Part shown: positions 33,673-42,326 of the stretch, piece by piece
How positions within the stretch are numbered: position 1 is the first letter of the stretch
Layout of the letters: each line of letters begins with the position of its first letter
Source: Castellaniella sp041675725
GTDB lineage: Bacteria > Pseudomonadota > Gammaproteobacteria > Burkholderiales > Burkholderiaceae_B
Direction of reading: 5' to 3'
Assembly: GCF_041675725.1 (NCBI RefSeq)
Contig: NZ_JBAYTI010000018.1
Location: forward strand, 1 to 51,689
Length of the DNA: 51,689 bases
Program-made: the position numbers and the translations under genes
The notes under the pieces: model-generated
Databases searched by the model: none
Told to the model about the DNA's origin: nothing
Seen by the model: the letters and a program-made list of their open reading frames with translations, nothing else

Positions 33673-34733
33673 TCTTGCTCTCTTCCCGTTCGCGCCAGTG
33701 AAACGGATTCAGTTGCCTCATGCCCGACCTCGACCGCGTGCGCCGGCATGGAAGCCTTGCCATCCAACGCGCCACCCTGCCCGCCCCGAATGGCGCCGAG
33801 CTTTTCGAGCACGTACTCCAGCAGGCCGCGCTTCAGGCCCATGGCCGTCACAAGGATCACCACGCCCAGGACGAACCCGTGATGACTGGTATAGGTCTTG
33901 GTGACCGTTTCCAGAGCCAGCAGAATACCCGCGCCGACCGCAGGCCCCAGGAACACATTCACCCCGCCCAACATGATCATGAACAGCCCATCGCCCGACA
34001 TCGTCCAATAGGCGAAGTTCGGATAGGCGCCCGATACGTACAGCGCCATCAAAACGCCGCCCAGGCTCGCATAGACACCGGCAATGATGAATGCGGTAAG
34101 GCGCACCCGAAAAATATTGATTCCCAGAAAGATGCACCGATTGGGGTTATCGCGCACCATCCGCAAGGCCGCCCCAAATGGAGAACTGAGAATTCTTCGG
34201 AGAATCAATATGCTGACCACGAACAGAAGCACATTGACCATCAGATAGTGGAACGGATCACCCAGGTCGATTCCAAAAAAAGGATCTTTTGGAATACCGC
34301 CGGTCAAGCCCTGTTCGCCGCCGGTCAAGCTGGCCCATGCGACGATGGTCGAATAAAAGAGCATGCCGATCGCGAGTGTAATGAACGCGAAGAACAACCG
34401 CGTCAGCCTGACACACACGAGGCCGACCAGGGTAGAAAGAAGAGCAGCGATCACCACCGTCAGAACGAACGCCGACGGAATCCCCACGACCCCCGTTTGC
34501 AGCAGCAGGCAAAAGGCATAGGCGCCCAGGCTGAAGAACATGGCATGGCCAAATGACAGCATCCCGGTATAGCCGACCAGTACGTTCAGCGACATCGCGT
34601 ACAGCCCGATGGCGCAGAACCGAATGATGCCATCCCGTACGGGCCCGGACTCATTATATAAACCGAATATGGCCATGGCGACGATCACCGCAGCGCCAAT
34701 CGCCCAATCAAACATTGCTTGTCGCGTCATCAT
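33669..34733 (-). CDS. livM: Branched-chain-type ABC transporter permease LivM
   Basis: Permease of 354 residues with about ten membrane helices. LivM features: ALGAYAFCLLL-type loop (FSLGAYAFCLL), RLTRLFFAFITLAIGML, MVRDNPNRCIFLGI (the EAA-like coupling loop) and FIMMLGGV-like DGLFMIMLGGVNVFLGPAVG. The C-terminal 40 residues are hydrophilic and longer than usual. Four bases separate the stop of LivH from its start. Confidence 0.91.
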   Translation of the reverse strand: MMTRQAMFDWAIGAAVIVAMAIFGLYNESGPVRDGIIRFCAIGLYAMSLNVLVGYTGMLSFGHAMFFSLGAYAFCLLLQTGVVGIPSAFVLTVVIAALLSTLVGLVCVRLTRLFFAFITLAIGMLFYSTIVAWASLTGGEQGLTGGIPKDPFFGIDLGDPFHYLMVNVLLFVVSILILRRILSSPFGAALRMVRDNPNRCIFLGINIFRVRLTAFIIAGVYASLGGVLMALYVSGAYPNFAYWTMSGDGLFMIMLGGVNVFLGPAVGAGILLALETVTKTYTSHHGFVLGVVILVTAMGLKRGLLEYVLEKLGAIRGGQGGALDGKASMPAHAVEVGHEATESVSLARTGREQE

Positions 34734-34737
34734 TGTC

Positions 34738-35646
34738 TCAAGCCTCTCGTATACTGCGACCGAACAAACCCTGAGGACGGAGAATCAATACCGCAATCAT
34801 CAGAATAAAAATCAACCCCTCTGCAAACAGCGGGAAGCCGACGCTGCCAAATGAGCGTACGAGCCCAATCAGCAATGCGGACACCAGCGCCCCCGCAACC
34901 GAGCCCATGCCGCCTATTACCGTGACGATGAACGACTCTATCAATATGGTGAACCCCATCCCCGAAGACAGGCTGCGCACGGGCGCGGCCAATGCGCCCG
35001 CCGTTCCGGCCAGCAAGGTCCCCAGCGCGAACACCGATATATAGATCAGGCGGGTATTGATGCCCAGCGCACTGATCATGTCCGCATTGCTCGCCAGTGC
35101 CCGAATGATTTTTCCATAACGCGTGTAACGCAACACCAGCGCCATCAGGATTGCAATGGCGGCAGCCGTCGCTATGAGAACAATGTAGAACGGCGGGACC
35201 ACTCCGCCAAAGATGAACAACGGCGGCATTCTGAACGCGTCCGGCATGCCCATGGCCAGGAACTCCACCCCCCAGATCCAGGAGACGACGTCGTCGAAAA
35301 TCAATATGAAGGCGTAGCAGACCAAAATCTGCAACAGGTGATCGGCTTCATATAAACGCTTGACGAACCCAATCTCGAACAGAGCGCCTAGAATTCCAAC
35401 CCCTATGGCGCCCGTCAATACGGCCAGCAGATAGCTTCCGGTCAGGCCATAAGCCGTGTAGGCGAAATAGGCGCCAAACATGTAGAAGGCACCGTGCACG
35501 AAATTCACGAAATTAAGGACGCCGAAAATCAGAGTGAGGCCAGCAGCCACCAAGAACAATGTAAAGCCGGAAATCAATCCGGCCGCACCCTGTGTGACCA
35601 CACACGAAGGGGACGACATGCAATCCCATAGGGCAATCGGGTCCAT
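34738..35646 (-). CDS. livH: Branched-chain-type ABC transporter permease LivH
   Basis: Permease of 302 residues. ATG 35646 is chosen over 35667 because AGGAG lies eight bases upstream. Family wording: ISGFTLFLVAAGLTLIFGVLNFVNFVHGAFYM (core LTLIFGVLNFVNFVHG), YTRYGKIIRALASNADMISALGIN as the coupling loop and VIGGMGSVAGALVSA. It forms the pore with LivM. It is separated from the binding-protein gene by a 320-base spacer with hairpins. Confidence 0.91.
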   Translation of the reverse strand: MDPIALWDCMSSPSCVVTQGAAGLISGFTLFLVAAGLTLIFGVLNFVNFVHGAFYMFGAYFAYTAYGLTGSYLLAVLTGAIGVGILGALFEIGFVKRLYEADHLLQILVCYAFILIFDDVVSWIWGVEFLAMGMPDAFRMPPLFIFGGVVPPFYIVLIATAAAIAILMALVLRYTRYGKIIRALASNADMISALGINTRLIYISVFALGTLLAGTAGALAAPVRSLSSGMGFTILIESFIVTVIGGMGSVAGALVSALLIGLVRSFGSVGFPLFAEGLIFILMIAVLILRPQGLFGRSIREA

Positions 35647-35966
35647 AAATGATGCTCCTAATGTCATACCTTACAGTCGGTTCAATCGCACTTTGCAAGG
35701 TGAACGATCGACGACCTTTTCATACGTACTGGACGGCCAAACCAAAGCACACGCGCCGGATCCCGGGCTCAGCGAACCCGGGCCCCCGGCCCTGGGGCTT
35801 GCGGCATTTGGCTGGGAAGACGCGGCGGCGCATGGGATCCGTCTCACGGATCAGACCCGAGCCACCGACCACCAAGGCGCGGCTTGCGCTTTCGGTCTTG
35901 TACAGCGCCTGATGGGCGCCACCCTGATGAAACCCACAGGGCCGCGCCCAGCGTCGCCGCTATCGA
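35647..35966. other. Intercistronic spacer between livK and livH with hairpins
   Basis: No convincing gene is seen. Two inverted repeats occur: CCCGGG (35762-35767 and 35777-35782, nine-base loop) and GATCCGT-CTC-ACGGATC (35836-35852). On the minus-strand transcript they fall after the binding-protein stop. Such hairpins often keep the binding-protein message more abundant than that of the membrane parts, as in other ABC operons. Partial open frames on the plus strand look like shadow coding. Confidence 0.5.
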
Positions 35967-37232
35967 TCAGAGATAGCCCTTCTTCTTTTTCCAGGCGGCC
36001 TCATGGGCAAGAATATCTTGCCAATCTGCCTGATAGATATCCGTCATGTAGGGGGGCGTCGGTACGATGCTACCCCAGCCCAAGGCATAATAATTGATGG
36101 TCTGATCGGAATCCGTCATCAGAATCTTGCCATCCTTTGCCCCGACTGGACTTGCCACTTCCATACCCCGGATGGCGCTGGCCAGTACCTTTGGATCCGT
36201 GCTGTTGGTATCCCGTATCGCCTGCAACAGAAAGCGAGCGGCCGTGTCTGCCTCCCAGGCCCAATTGGTGGGACGGGACTTGAAGCGCTCGAAATAAGCA
36301 TCGGACCAGGCGCGGTTCTCGGCGGTATCGGGCAGTACGGATACGTAGCGGTTGGCTGAATAGACCCCGGAAGAAGGCAGCTGTTTAATGGACGTCAGTG
36401 TCGTGTAGTCTGCCATGTGAATGGAAAACATCTTGACCTTGTCGAACAGCCCGAACAAGTTGGCCTGATCCACGAAAGAAACCAAGTCGCCCCCCCACAA
36501 GCCACAGAAGATGGCTTCGGGTTTGGCCTGCAGGATCTTGGTGATGGAATCCGTGTAATCTGGCTGAAACAGCTTGGGCCAGGCCTCGGCGACCAAATTG
36601 ACGTCTGCGCCGCCATCGCTGACGTAGCTGAGGAATTCAGGCGTGACCTCGCGCCCATAGGCGTAGTCCGCACTGATCGTGGCCCAACGCGTGAAGCCCT
36701 GATCTTTTGCCATTTGTGCCGCAAACCGCCCGCCCACAATGGAATCATGCACCGACTGCCTTGCCGTGCGGAAAATATTTGGACTTTTCAGTTTTGGATC
36801 TGCGGAAAGAGATGCCGTTTCCGACAGCGCATGGATCATTAATGCATCCAGCTGGCGCCCGACCTCGTGAGTTGCGAAAGAGGTGCCGGATGCCTCACCG
36901 CAAATAATGATCTGGCATCCTTCCGATTCAACCAGTTCACGAACGATACGCGCGGCCTCTTCTGGCTTGCCCTGTGAATCGCGATAAATGAATTCTATTT
37001 TTCGACCATTGAGGCCACCCGCGTCGTTAAACTGGTCGAATTGCATCTGGAGCGCGTCGCGTGTGGTCACGCCCATCTGGGCCACCCGCCCAGACAATAT
37101 CGTGCTCATGCCCACTTTAATTGGCGCACCCTGCCCCCAAGCCAATTTGGGAATAATATGCATTGGGCCGACCAAGCCACCAGCAAGCCCTAACTTCATC
37201 AAAGTACGTCGACGTGCACCATGCTTGTTCAT
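35967..37232 (-). CDS. Tat-exported branched-chain-type ABC binding protein (LivK-like)
   Basis: Product of 421 residues. The start carries a twin-arginine signal, ARRRTLMKLGLAGGLVG, cleaved near WGQG, so it is folded before export. The mature protein has the type I periplasmic fold of Peripla_BP_6: IKVGMSTILSGRVAQMG, YRDSQGKPEEAARIVRELVE, ATISADYAYGREVTPEF and GLWGGDLVSFVDQANLFG. AAGGAGAC lies upstream of the ATG. First gene of the minus-strand supercluster. A Liv-type binding protein beside CoA ligases normally captures a carboxylate; which one cannot be read. Confidence 0.9.
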   Translation of the reverse strand: MNKHGARRRTLMKLGLAGGLVGPMHIIPKLAWGQGAPIKVGMSTILSGRVAQMGVTTRDALQMQFDQFNDAGGLNGRKIEFIYRDSQGKPEEAARIVRELVESEGCQIIICGEASGTSFATHEVGRQLDALMIHALSETASLSADPKLKSPNIFRTARQSVHDSIVGGRFAAQMAKDQGFTRWATISADYAYGREVTPEFLSYVSDGGADVNLVAEAWPKLFQPDYTDSITKILQAKPEAIFCGLWGGDLVSFVDQANLFGLFDKVKMFSIHMADYTTLTSIKQLPSSGVYSANRYVSVLPDTAENRAWSDAYFERFKSRPTNWAWEADTAARFLLQAIRDTNSTDPKVLASAIRGMEVASPVGAKDGKILMTDSDQTINYYALGWGSIVPTPPYMTDIYQADWQDILAHEAAWKKKKGYL

Positions 37233-37516
37233 AATTGTCTCCTTATGTAAAATCCATTCGACTGAGTGGCCTGATAAAAGATTAACCGCTGAACGGAAAC
37301 TTGTCCTTTATTTGTTGTGAACGCGGTGTCCGGAATTACGAAAATATATGGATTAATGCGCTGAAATCAAAGACATCTGTTCAACACATACTTAGTAACA
37401 ACCGGTCTGGCCACAAGGTCAACAGCACCAAACCCCATCGGGATCCAGGCTTTGCATCAAGTGCTTTTGGTGTACGCTGCGGACTGCACAAAGCAAGAAT
37501 GAGACCAGAATCCTTT

Positions 37517-39352
37517 ATGCGCCACCCTACCGTTCGCAGCCACAACTTTTTTACGCAAAATCGCGGGCGACGCCTTCTCGGTATATGCTGGCGGCTACTG
37601 GGTGGCGCCGTGCTCACCCTGGGCCTGGCAGCCTGTACCCACGTCGCACCCCCCGACTCGTTCGAGATCACGCTGCTGGGCTTCAACGATCTGCACGGCC
37701 ACCTCTCGCCCCCTGGCCTCTCTGTGTCGGCGCGCGATGTACAAGGCCGGCGGGTGGCGGTACCGGCCGGCGGTGCAGCCCATCTGGCAACGCTGATTGC
37801 CGACCTGCGCGCCCGCAATCCGCATGTTGCGGTGGTCGCCGCCGGCGACCTGATCGGCGCCTCTCCCATGGTGTCGTCCCTATTTCTCGATGAACCGACC
37901 ATCGAAGCGCTGAATCTGATGCAGCTGGATTTCGCCGCCACCGGCAACCACGAATACGACCAGGGCTGGCAAGAGCTGCGACGCATACAACACGGTGGTT
38001 GCGCCACCTATACCCACAAGGTCCCGTGCCAGCTCGACCCGGATTTTCCGGGTGCACGGTTTCGCTATCTGGCGGCAAACACGATCGGACCGGATGGCCA
38101 AACGCTGTTTCCCGCCACTGGCCTGAAATTCTTCGAGCAGGCCAATGCACGCATTGGCGTGGGCTTCATCGGCATGACCTTGCGCAACACGCCGAACATG
38201 GTGCGCCCCAGCGGCGTGCAAGGGTTGACGTTCACGGATGAGGCCGAGACGGCCAACGCCCTCGTCGCCCCCTTGCGCGCCGCCGGCGCCGACGTCATCG
38301 TGGTGCTGATCCACGAAGGCGGCAGCACGACCACCGCGTTGCAGGACGACAGCTGCGCCGGGCTTTCCGGCGACATCGTGCCTATTCTGGAGCGGTTGTC
38401 CGACCAGGTGGACATCGTCGTCTCCGGCCACACGCATCAAGCGTATCTGTGCGACTACGGGCGGGTGAATGCGGCCAAGCCCTTTTTGCTCACCAGCGCC
38501 GGGCGGTACGGCACGCTGCTCACTGAAGTGTCGTTGACCCTAGACCCCGACACACACCGGGTGCGATCCAGGCATGCGCGCCAGCACATCGTGCAGAGCG
38601 TGCCCTACCAGGGGCCCAACGGCTGGGTCCCCGTGCAGGACAGCTTTCCCCGGTACGCCGCGGACCCGGCCGTGGCCGGGCTGGTGGCCCGCTATCAGGC
38701 AGCAGCGGCCAAGCAGGCCGATCAGGCCGCTGGACGCTTGGCCGCACCGGCCACCCGCGCACGGCAAGCCAACGGTGAAAGCATCCTGGGACGCATCGTC
38801 GCCGACGCCATCCTGGCCGCGACACAAGCGCCGGAACACGGTGGCGCGCAGCTGGCTTTCATGAATTCGGGTGGGGTGCGCGCCGACCTGATCCCGGATG
38901 CAACCGGGCAGGTCAGCAATGGCCAACTCTATGCCGTACAGCCCTTCGGCAACACGCTCATGGTGATCACGCTCAGCGGCGACGAACTGCGCCAAGTGCT
39001 CGAACAACAGTTCGACAGCGGCACCAACACCATAGATACGCCACGCATCCTGCAGGTGTCGCACGGCTTCGGCTATGCCTATGATCGCAGCGCGCCGGCC
39101 GGCCAGAGGATCAGCCAAATGCATCTGCATGGCGAGCCAATCGAGCCGCAACGCGACTATCGCGTCGGCCTGCAAAACTACCTGGGCGAAGGTGGCGACA
39201 ATTTCAGCGTGTTCCTGCAGGGCCGCGACGTGACGGGCGGAGGACCGGACCTGGAAGCCCTGGCGAACTATCTGCGCGTACAAAGCGCGGACGGCCCAAT
39301 GGCGCTGCCACTGGCGCCACGCATCGATGAACGGGGGCCATCCCGCCACTGA
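37517..39352 (+). CDS. Lipoprotein 5'-nucleotidase / metallophosphatase (UshA/CpdB family)
   Basis: Product of about 611 residues if started at ATG 37517; ATG 37499 is an alternative (six residues longer) and the open frame runs back to 37301. The N-terminus has a lipoprotein signal with lipobox LGLAAC (Cys about residue 40). Metallophosphatase motifs: LLGFNDLHGHL, VVAAGDLIGASPM, ATGNHEYDQGW and VVSGHTHQAYL. The C-terminal 5'-nucleotidase domain includes FMNSGGVRADLIPD and the aromatic-rich VGLQNYLGEGGDNFSVF. It would hydrolyse nucleotides or 2',3'-cyclic nucleotides in the periplasm. It is isolated between two catabolic clusters and has its own orientation. Confidence 0.9.
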   Translation: MRHPTVRSHNFFTQNRGRRLLGICWRLLGGAVLTLGLAACTHVAPPDSFEITLLGFNDLHGHLSPPGLSVSARDVQGRRVAVPAGGAAHLATLIADLRARNPHVAVVAAGDLIGASPMVSSLFLDEPTIEALNLMQLDFAATGNHEYDQGWQELRRIQHGGCATYTHKVPCQLDPDFPGARFRYLAANTIGPDGQTLFPATGLKFFEQANARIGVGFIGMTLRNTPNMVRPSGVQGLTFTDEAETANALVAPLRAAGADVIVVLIHEGGSTTTALQDDSCAGLSGDIVPILERLSDQVDIVVSGHTHQAYLCDYGRVNAAKPFLLTSAGRYGTLLTEVSLTLDPDTHRVRSRHARQHIVQSVPYQGPNGWVPVQDSFPRYAADPAVAGLVARYQAAAAKQADQAAGRLAAPATRARQANGESILGRIVADAILAATQAPEHGGAQLAFMNSGGVRADLIPDATGQVSNGQLYAVQPFGNTLMVITLSGDELRQVLEQQFDSGTNTIDTPRILQVSHGFGYAYDRSAPAGQRISQMHLHGEPIEPQRDYRVGLQNYLGEGGDNFSVFLQGRDVTGGGPDLEALANYLRVQSADGPMALPLAPRIDERGPSRH

Positions 39353-39727
39353 CCCGCCATATTCTGAACCCGCTTGACGAAACCCGAGTCGGTAACGCAT
39401 ATGGGGAGGAAATAACCATACGTCATATGGTTTCGGAGTCGGGGCGAAGGACTGGGGTTTCAGGTGGCACGAACGCTTATACAGACTTCGTACTCACTGC
39501 ACGGAAGCGTGGCTCCATTATTGAAGCGTCCACGGCAGAATTGAGAATACAAAAACCGTTTGCACTTTATAACGGCAGCGACGAGCCGCGCCACCCTCAT
39601 CCCGACCACGGCTATCATCTTTCGCCCTGAAGTATCTCTCATCATGAAGGCGGTACGTCCAGACGCGTCGGTTGCTCTCATCGTATACTGACTGTCCGTC
39701 CGCCCAGCAGTTCATCAGCCTATCAGC
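39353..39727. other. Intergenic region before the second tetR gene
   Basis: A 375-base stretch. Possible frames on both strands (for example 39427-39630) lack a well-placed ribosome site and any recognised pattern. It contains a dyad AACCATA-CGTCA-TATGGTT (39414-39432). A TATACT hexamer at 39684-39689, about 40 bases before the tetR ATG, could be a -10, but no -35 matches. No terminator with a T-run is visible for the nucleotidase gene. Confidence 0.4.
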
Positions 39728-40423
39728 ATGAAAACGCCAAAAAAGAAATCCGTCAAAAGTACGATTCGCCTTTGGGGTGACGCGGGCGAGGGCCAAGTCA
39801 CCGTACGTGATCTAAAGCTTGACGCCATATTTCGGGAAGCCGCCCGATCCTTTCGCTGGAAGGGCTATCATGGCACGTCGCTGGACGATGTCGCCAAAAG
39901 CCTGGGGGTGGCAAAAGCAACGCTGTACTATTACTTCTCGAACAAGCAGGAGCTTTTCTTCCACTGCCATATTGCGGCGGCCGATCAAGCGATTTCCTCG
40001 GTCAGCTCAGAAAGCGGCGCCAATGGCCTCGAGCGCTTTCGCCTCAGCATGCAACGCTATACGGCCTCCATCATTGGGCCCGACAGCTATAGTGTCGTGA
40101 TTCTCGAAGAACGGTCCCTCAGCGAAAAACAATTGCAGAAGGTGATCGACAAGCGCGATGAGTTCGAGCGCCTGTTGCAGGAAATCATCGTTCTTGGCCA
40201 GCGCGACGGATCCATTATTCCATGCAGCCCAAAATTTGCCGTCTTTACGGCATTGGGTGCCAGCAACTGGGTCACAAAATGGTATCGGCCCGAGGGCGCC
40301 TGGAGCGTCCAAGAGGTGGCCGAGGCCATGGCACTGTTCATCGCTCGCGGGCTGGCTTCCCGGCCGGAAAGCATCAAGACCGATGCCCTGGCCCTTGCGG
40401 ACAGGATCGAATCGTCCCTTTAA
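39728..40423 (+). CDS. TetR/AcrR-family regulator of the second CoA cluster
   Basis: Product of 231 residues. A lysine-rich start of about 25 residues precedes LKLDAIFREAARSFRWKGYHG and the helix-turn-helix TSLDDVAKSLGVAKATLYYYFSNKQELFFHC (recognition helix AKATLYYYFSNK). The C-terminal domain (about 95-231) resembles those of fatty-acid/CoA-responsive TetR proteins in general layout. Placed first and in the same direction as MaoC-LivHMGF-ligase-AcuI, it most likely represses that operon and is released by an acyl-CoA intermediate (inference). Confidence 0.88.
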   Translation: MKTPKKKSVKSTIRLWGDAGEGQVTVRDLKLDAIFREAARSFRWKGYHGTSLDDVAKSLGVAKATLYYYFSNKQELFFHCHIAAADQAISSVSSESGANGLERFRLSMQRYTASIIGPDSYSVVILEERSLSEKQLQKVIDKRDEFERLLQEIIVLGQRDGSIIPCSPKFAVFTALGASNWVTKWYRPEGAWSVQEVAEAMALFIARGLASRPESIKTDALALADRIESSL

Positions 40424-40497
40424 CAGGAAATTCTCCCGCCTGCCGGCGGAAGACGACGTCGAAGACAAGAGACCCTACGGCATAAACTGACTTTGAA

Positions 40498-40547
40498 GTC
40501 GAATTTTCAACCAACATGTTTACTTTTCGACTATCGGTGGGTACACT
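40498..40547 (+). promoter_or_regulatory. Probable promoter of the MaoC-Liv-AcuI operon
   Basis: -35 TTTACT (40519-40524) and -10 TACACT (40542-40547) have a 17-base spacer. The pair GTCGAA (40498-40503) and TTCGAC (40526-40531) forms an inverted repeat across the -35 and may be the TetR site. The MaoC ATG at 40575 follows AGGAAAGG. Confidence 0.4.
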
Positions 40548-40574
40548 GCCCCTACCCGCTATAGGAAAGGTTTC

Positions 40575-41423
40575 ATGTCAAGCAAGAATTCATCAAATCC
40601 CATAGAGGAAAACCGGTGGAAAAGCCGTTGGTCGGCGGCTGGGTATCAGTACCCGGCGCGGCGTATCAGCCATGGCGCTGATTGGCAAAAGGCACGGCTT
40701 CTCGCGTCGGATGTCGACAGCCGCGCCTATGGCCACTTCGCGGAACCGGGGCTGTTCGGCTTGGATTGCTTTGATGCCATGGTATCCGCTGGCCATGACA
40801 TCGATGGCTATATTTTTTTGAGCCAGTCTCTCAGCCTGCACCGCCTCCCTCGACTGGACGAGGCCTTGTCTCTCTGCGGAACCGTAGAAGAATTAACGCC
40901 GGTCCCACGGGGCATGATGGCTCGGGAGTGCTATCAGTTCCTAGATGCCTCCGGGAAACTGTGTCTGGAAACCCACCTGATCGGCATTGTTGAGCCGTTG
41001 GGCGATGCCCTGTCCGATGACGCCATCGGCCATATGCCCGTTCGCGAACAGGCACCGGCCGACGGCTGGACAATGATCGGCGAAAAGCAGATTACGCCCG
41101 AAAAGGTCATCGCGTTCTCAAAGGACGTAGGCAATGACCTGCACTTCGACCCAGAGATGGCTCAGCATTACGGCTTTCGCGCGCCTCTAGCCCAGGGGGT
41201 CATGACGGTGGTGTACCTGCTCAGTGCCCTGTCAGAAAACACGATTCCTTCAGGGTTCAAAGCGCAGGTCGATTTCCTGCGGCCGGTATTCTGGGATTCC
41301 ACGGCCACCTTGTGGATCCACGGGAAAGACCATGGCCCAAGTGATACTGTGTGGGTGCAGAGCCGCAATGAAGAGAACAAGGCCACTGCAAACCTGATCG
41401 TCAAACAGCTATCGTACGATTAA
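40575..41423 (+). CDS. MaoC-type hotdog dehydratase/enoyl-CoA hydratase-like
   Basis: Product of 282 residues, the length of a double-hotdog protein. The second hotdog has the hydratase-2 motif FSKDVGNDLHFDPEMAQHYGF with the catalytic Asp and His (D...N-D-L-H) and APLAQGVM. The first half (about 1-140) is a hotdog without that motif, probably a degenerate partner domain as in FAS1-like dehydratases. It would hydrate a 2-enoyl-CoA or dehydrate a 3-hydroxyacyl-CoA. First gene of the operon with Liv transporter, CoA ligase and AcuI. Confidence 0.8.
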   Translation: MSSKNSSNPIEENRWKSRWSAAGYQYPARRISHGADWQKARLLASDVDSRAYGHFAEPGLFGLDCFDAMVSAGHDIDGYIFLSQSLSLHRLPRLDEALSLCGTVEELTPVPRGMMARECYQFLDASGKLCLETHLIGIVEPLGDALSDDAIGHMPVREQAPADGWTMIGEKQITPEKVIAFSKDVGNDLHFDPEMAQHYGFRAPLAQGVMTVVYLLSALSENTIPSGFKAQVDFLRPVFWDSTATLWIHGKDHGPSDTVWVQSRNEENKATANLIVKQLSYD

Positions 41424-41441
41424 TTTTCGGGCTATACATAC

Positions 41442-42326
41442 ATGGGAACCATTGTCGTACAGCTGATCATTTCCGGCATCCTGATGGGCATGGTGTATGC
41501 GCTTGTCAGCGTCGGATTGACGCTGATCTTCGGCGTATCGCGCATCATCAACTTCGCACACGGCGATTTCGTCATGGTCGCCATGTATGCCGGTTATCTG
41601 CTCAATCAGTATTGGGGCATCGACCCGTATCTCGGGATTTTCATTGTTGCACCTGGCATGTTCCTGTTCGGGCTTGCGATTGCATACGTCATCGTCCGCC
41701 CAATCATTGGGGCACCACAGGTCGCACAGATATTTGCAACGCTGGGGTTGGGCCTGGTACTGCAGAATTGCGCGCTGTTCTACTTTGGGGCGGATTTCCG
41801 CAGCGTCACGTCCATCGTGTCCGGAAAAACGTTCCGAACCATGGGGCTGAGCTTTCCGGTGGCGAGCCTGGTTGCTTTTGCGGTGGCGGTCCTGGTGGTC
41901 ATCGCCTTGTATCTGTACCTGCGGTACTCCTACACGGGCAAGGCCATGCGCGCAGTCGCCCAGGATCGGCGCGCGGCATCGCTGATGAGCATCAATGTCT
42001 CAAAAATCGATTTTCTGACGTTCGGCTTGGGTTCCGCCTGTGCCGGCATCGCTGGCGCATTGCTGCTTCCCTTGATGCCCGTCTATCCATCCGTTGGCCT
42101 CAACCTGGTGATCATTGCGTTCGTCATCGTCGTGCTGGGGGGCATGGGCAGCTTGTGGGGGGCGCTGATCGGAGGCATTGTGATTGGCTTGATAGAAAAT
42201 CTCAGTGCCTTTTACATAGGCTCCGATATGCGGCAGATCGCCTATTTCATCGTCTTTTTGCTGGTGCTTCTGGTGCGTCCGGTTGGCCTGTTCGGTGTCA
42301 AGGGTTCCGAGAGGGTGGGTGAATGA
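41442..42326 (+). CDS. livH: Branched-chain-type ABC permease LivH (second system)
   Basis: Permease of 294 residues. LISGILMGMVYALVSVGLTLIFGVSRIINFAHG is the standard LivH opening (core LTLIFGVSRIINFAHG); YTGKAMRAVAQDRRAASLMSIN is the coupling loop; VVLGGMGSLWGALIGG closes it. It starts 18 bases after the MaoC stop and overlaps LivM by four bases. It is clearly distinct from the other LivH in the window, so the two systems were not made by a local duplication. Confidence 0.92.
   Translation: MGTIVVQLIISGILMGMVYALVSVGLTLIFGVSRIINFAHGDFVMVAMYAGYLLNQYWGIDPYLGIFIVAPGMFLFGLAIAYVIVRPIIGAPQVAQIFATLGLGLVLQNCALFYFGADFRSVTSIVSGKTFRTMGLSFPVASLVAFAVAVLVVIALYLYLRYSYTGKAMRAVAQDRRAASLMSINVSKIDFLTFGLGSACAGIAGALLLPLMPVYPSVGLNLVIIAFVIVVLGGMGSLWGALIGGIVIGLIENLSAFYIGSDMRQIAYFIVFLLVLLVRPVGLFGVKGSERVGE

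Noticed and set aside
35649..35912. Plus-strand frame in the livK/livH spacer as a small gene
   Set aside because: No ribosome site and no family pattern; it lies within a spacer dominated by hairpins.
39427..39630. 67-codon frame after the nucleotidase gene
   Set aside because: The GGAGG is about 16 bases from the ATG and the sequence looks random; not conserved-looking.
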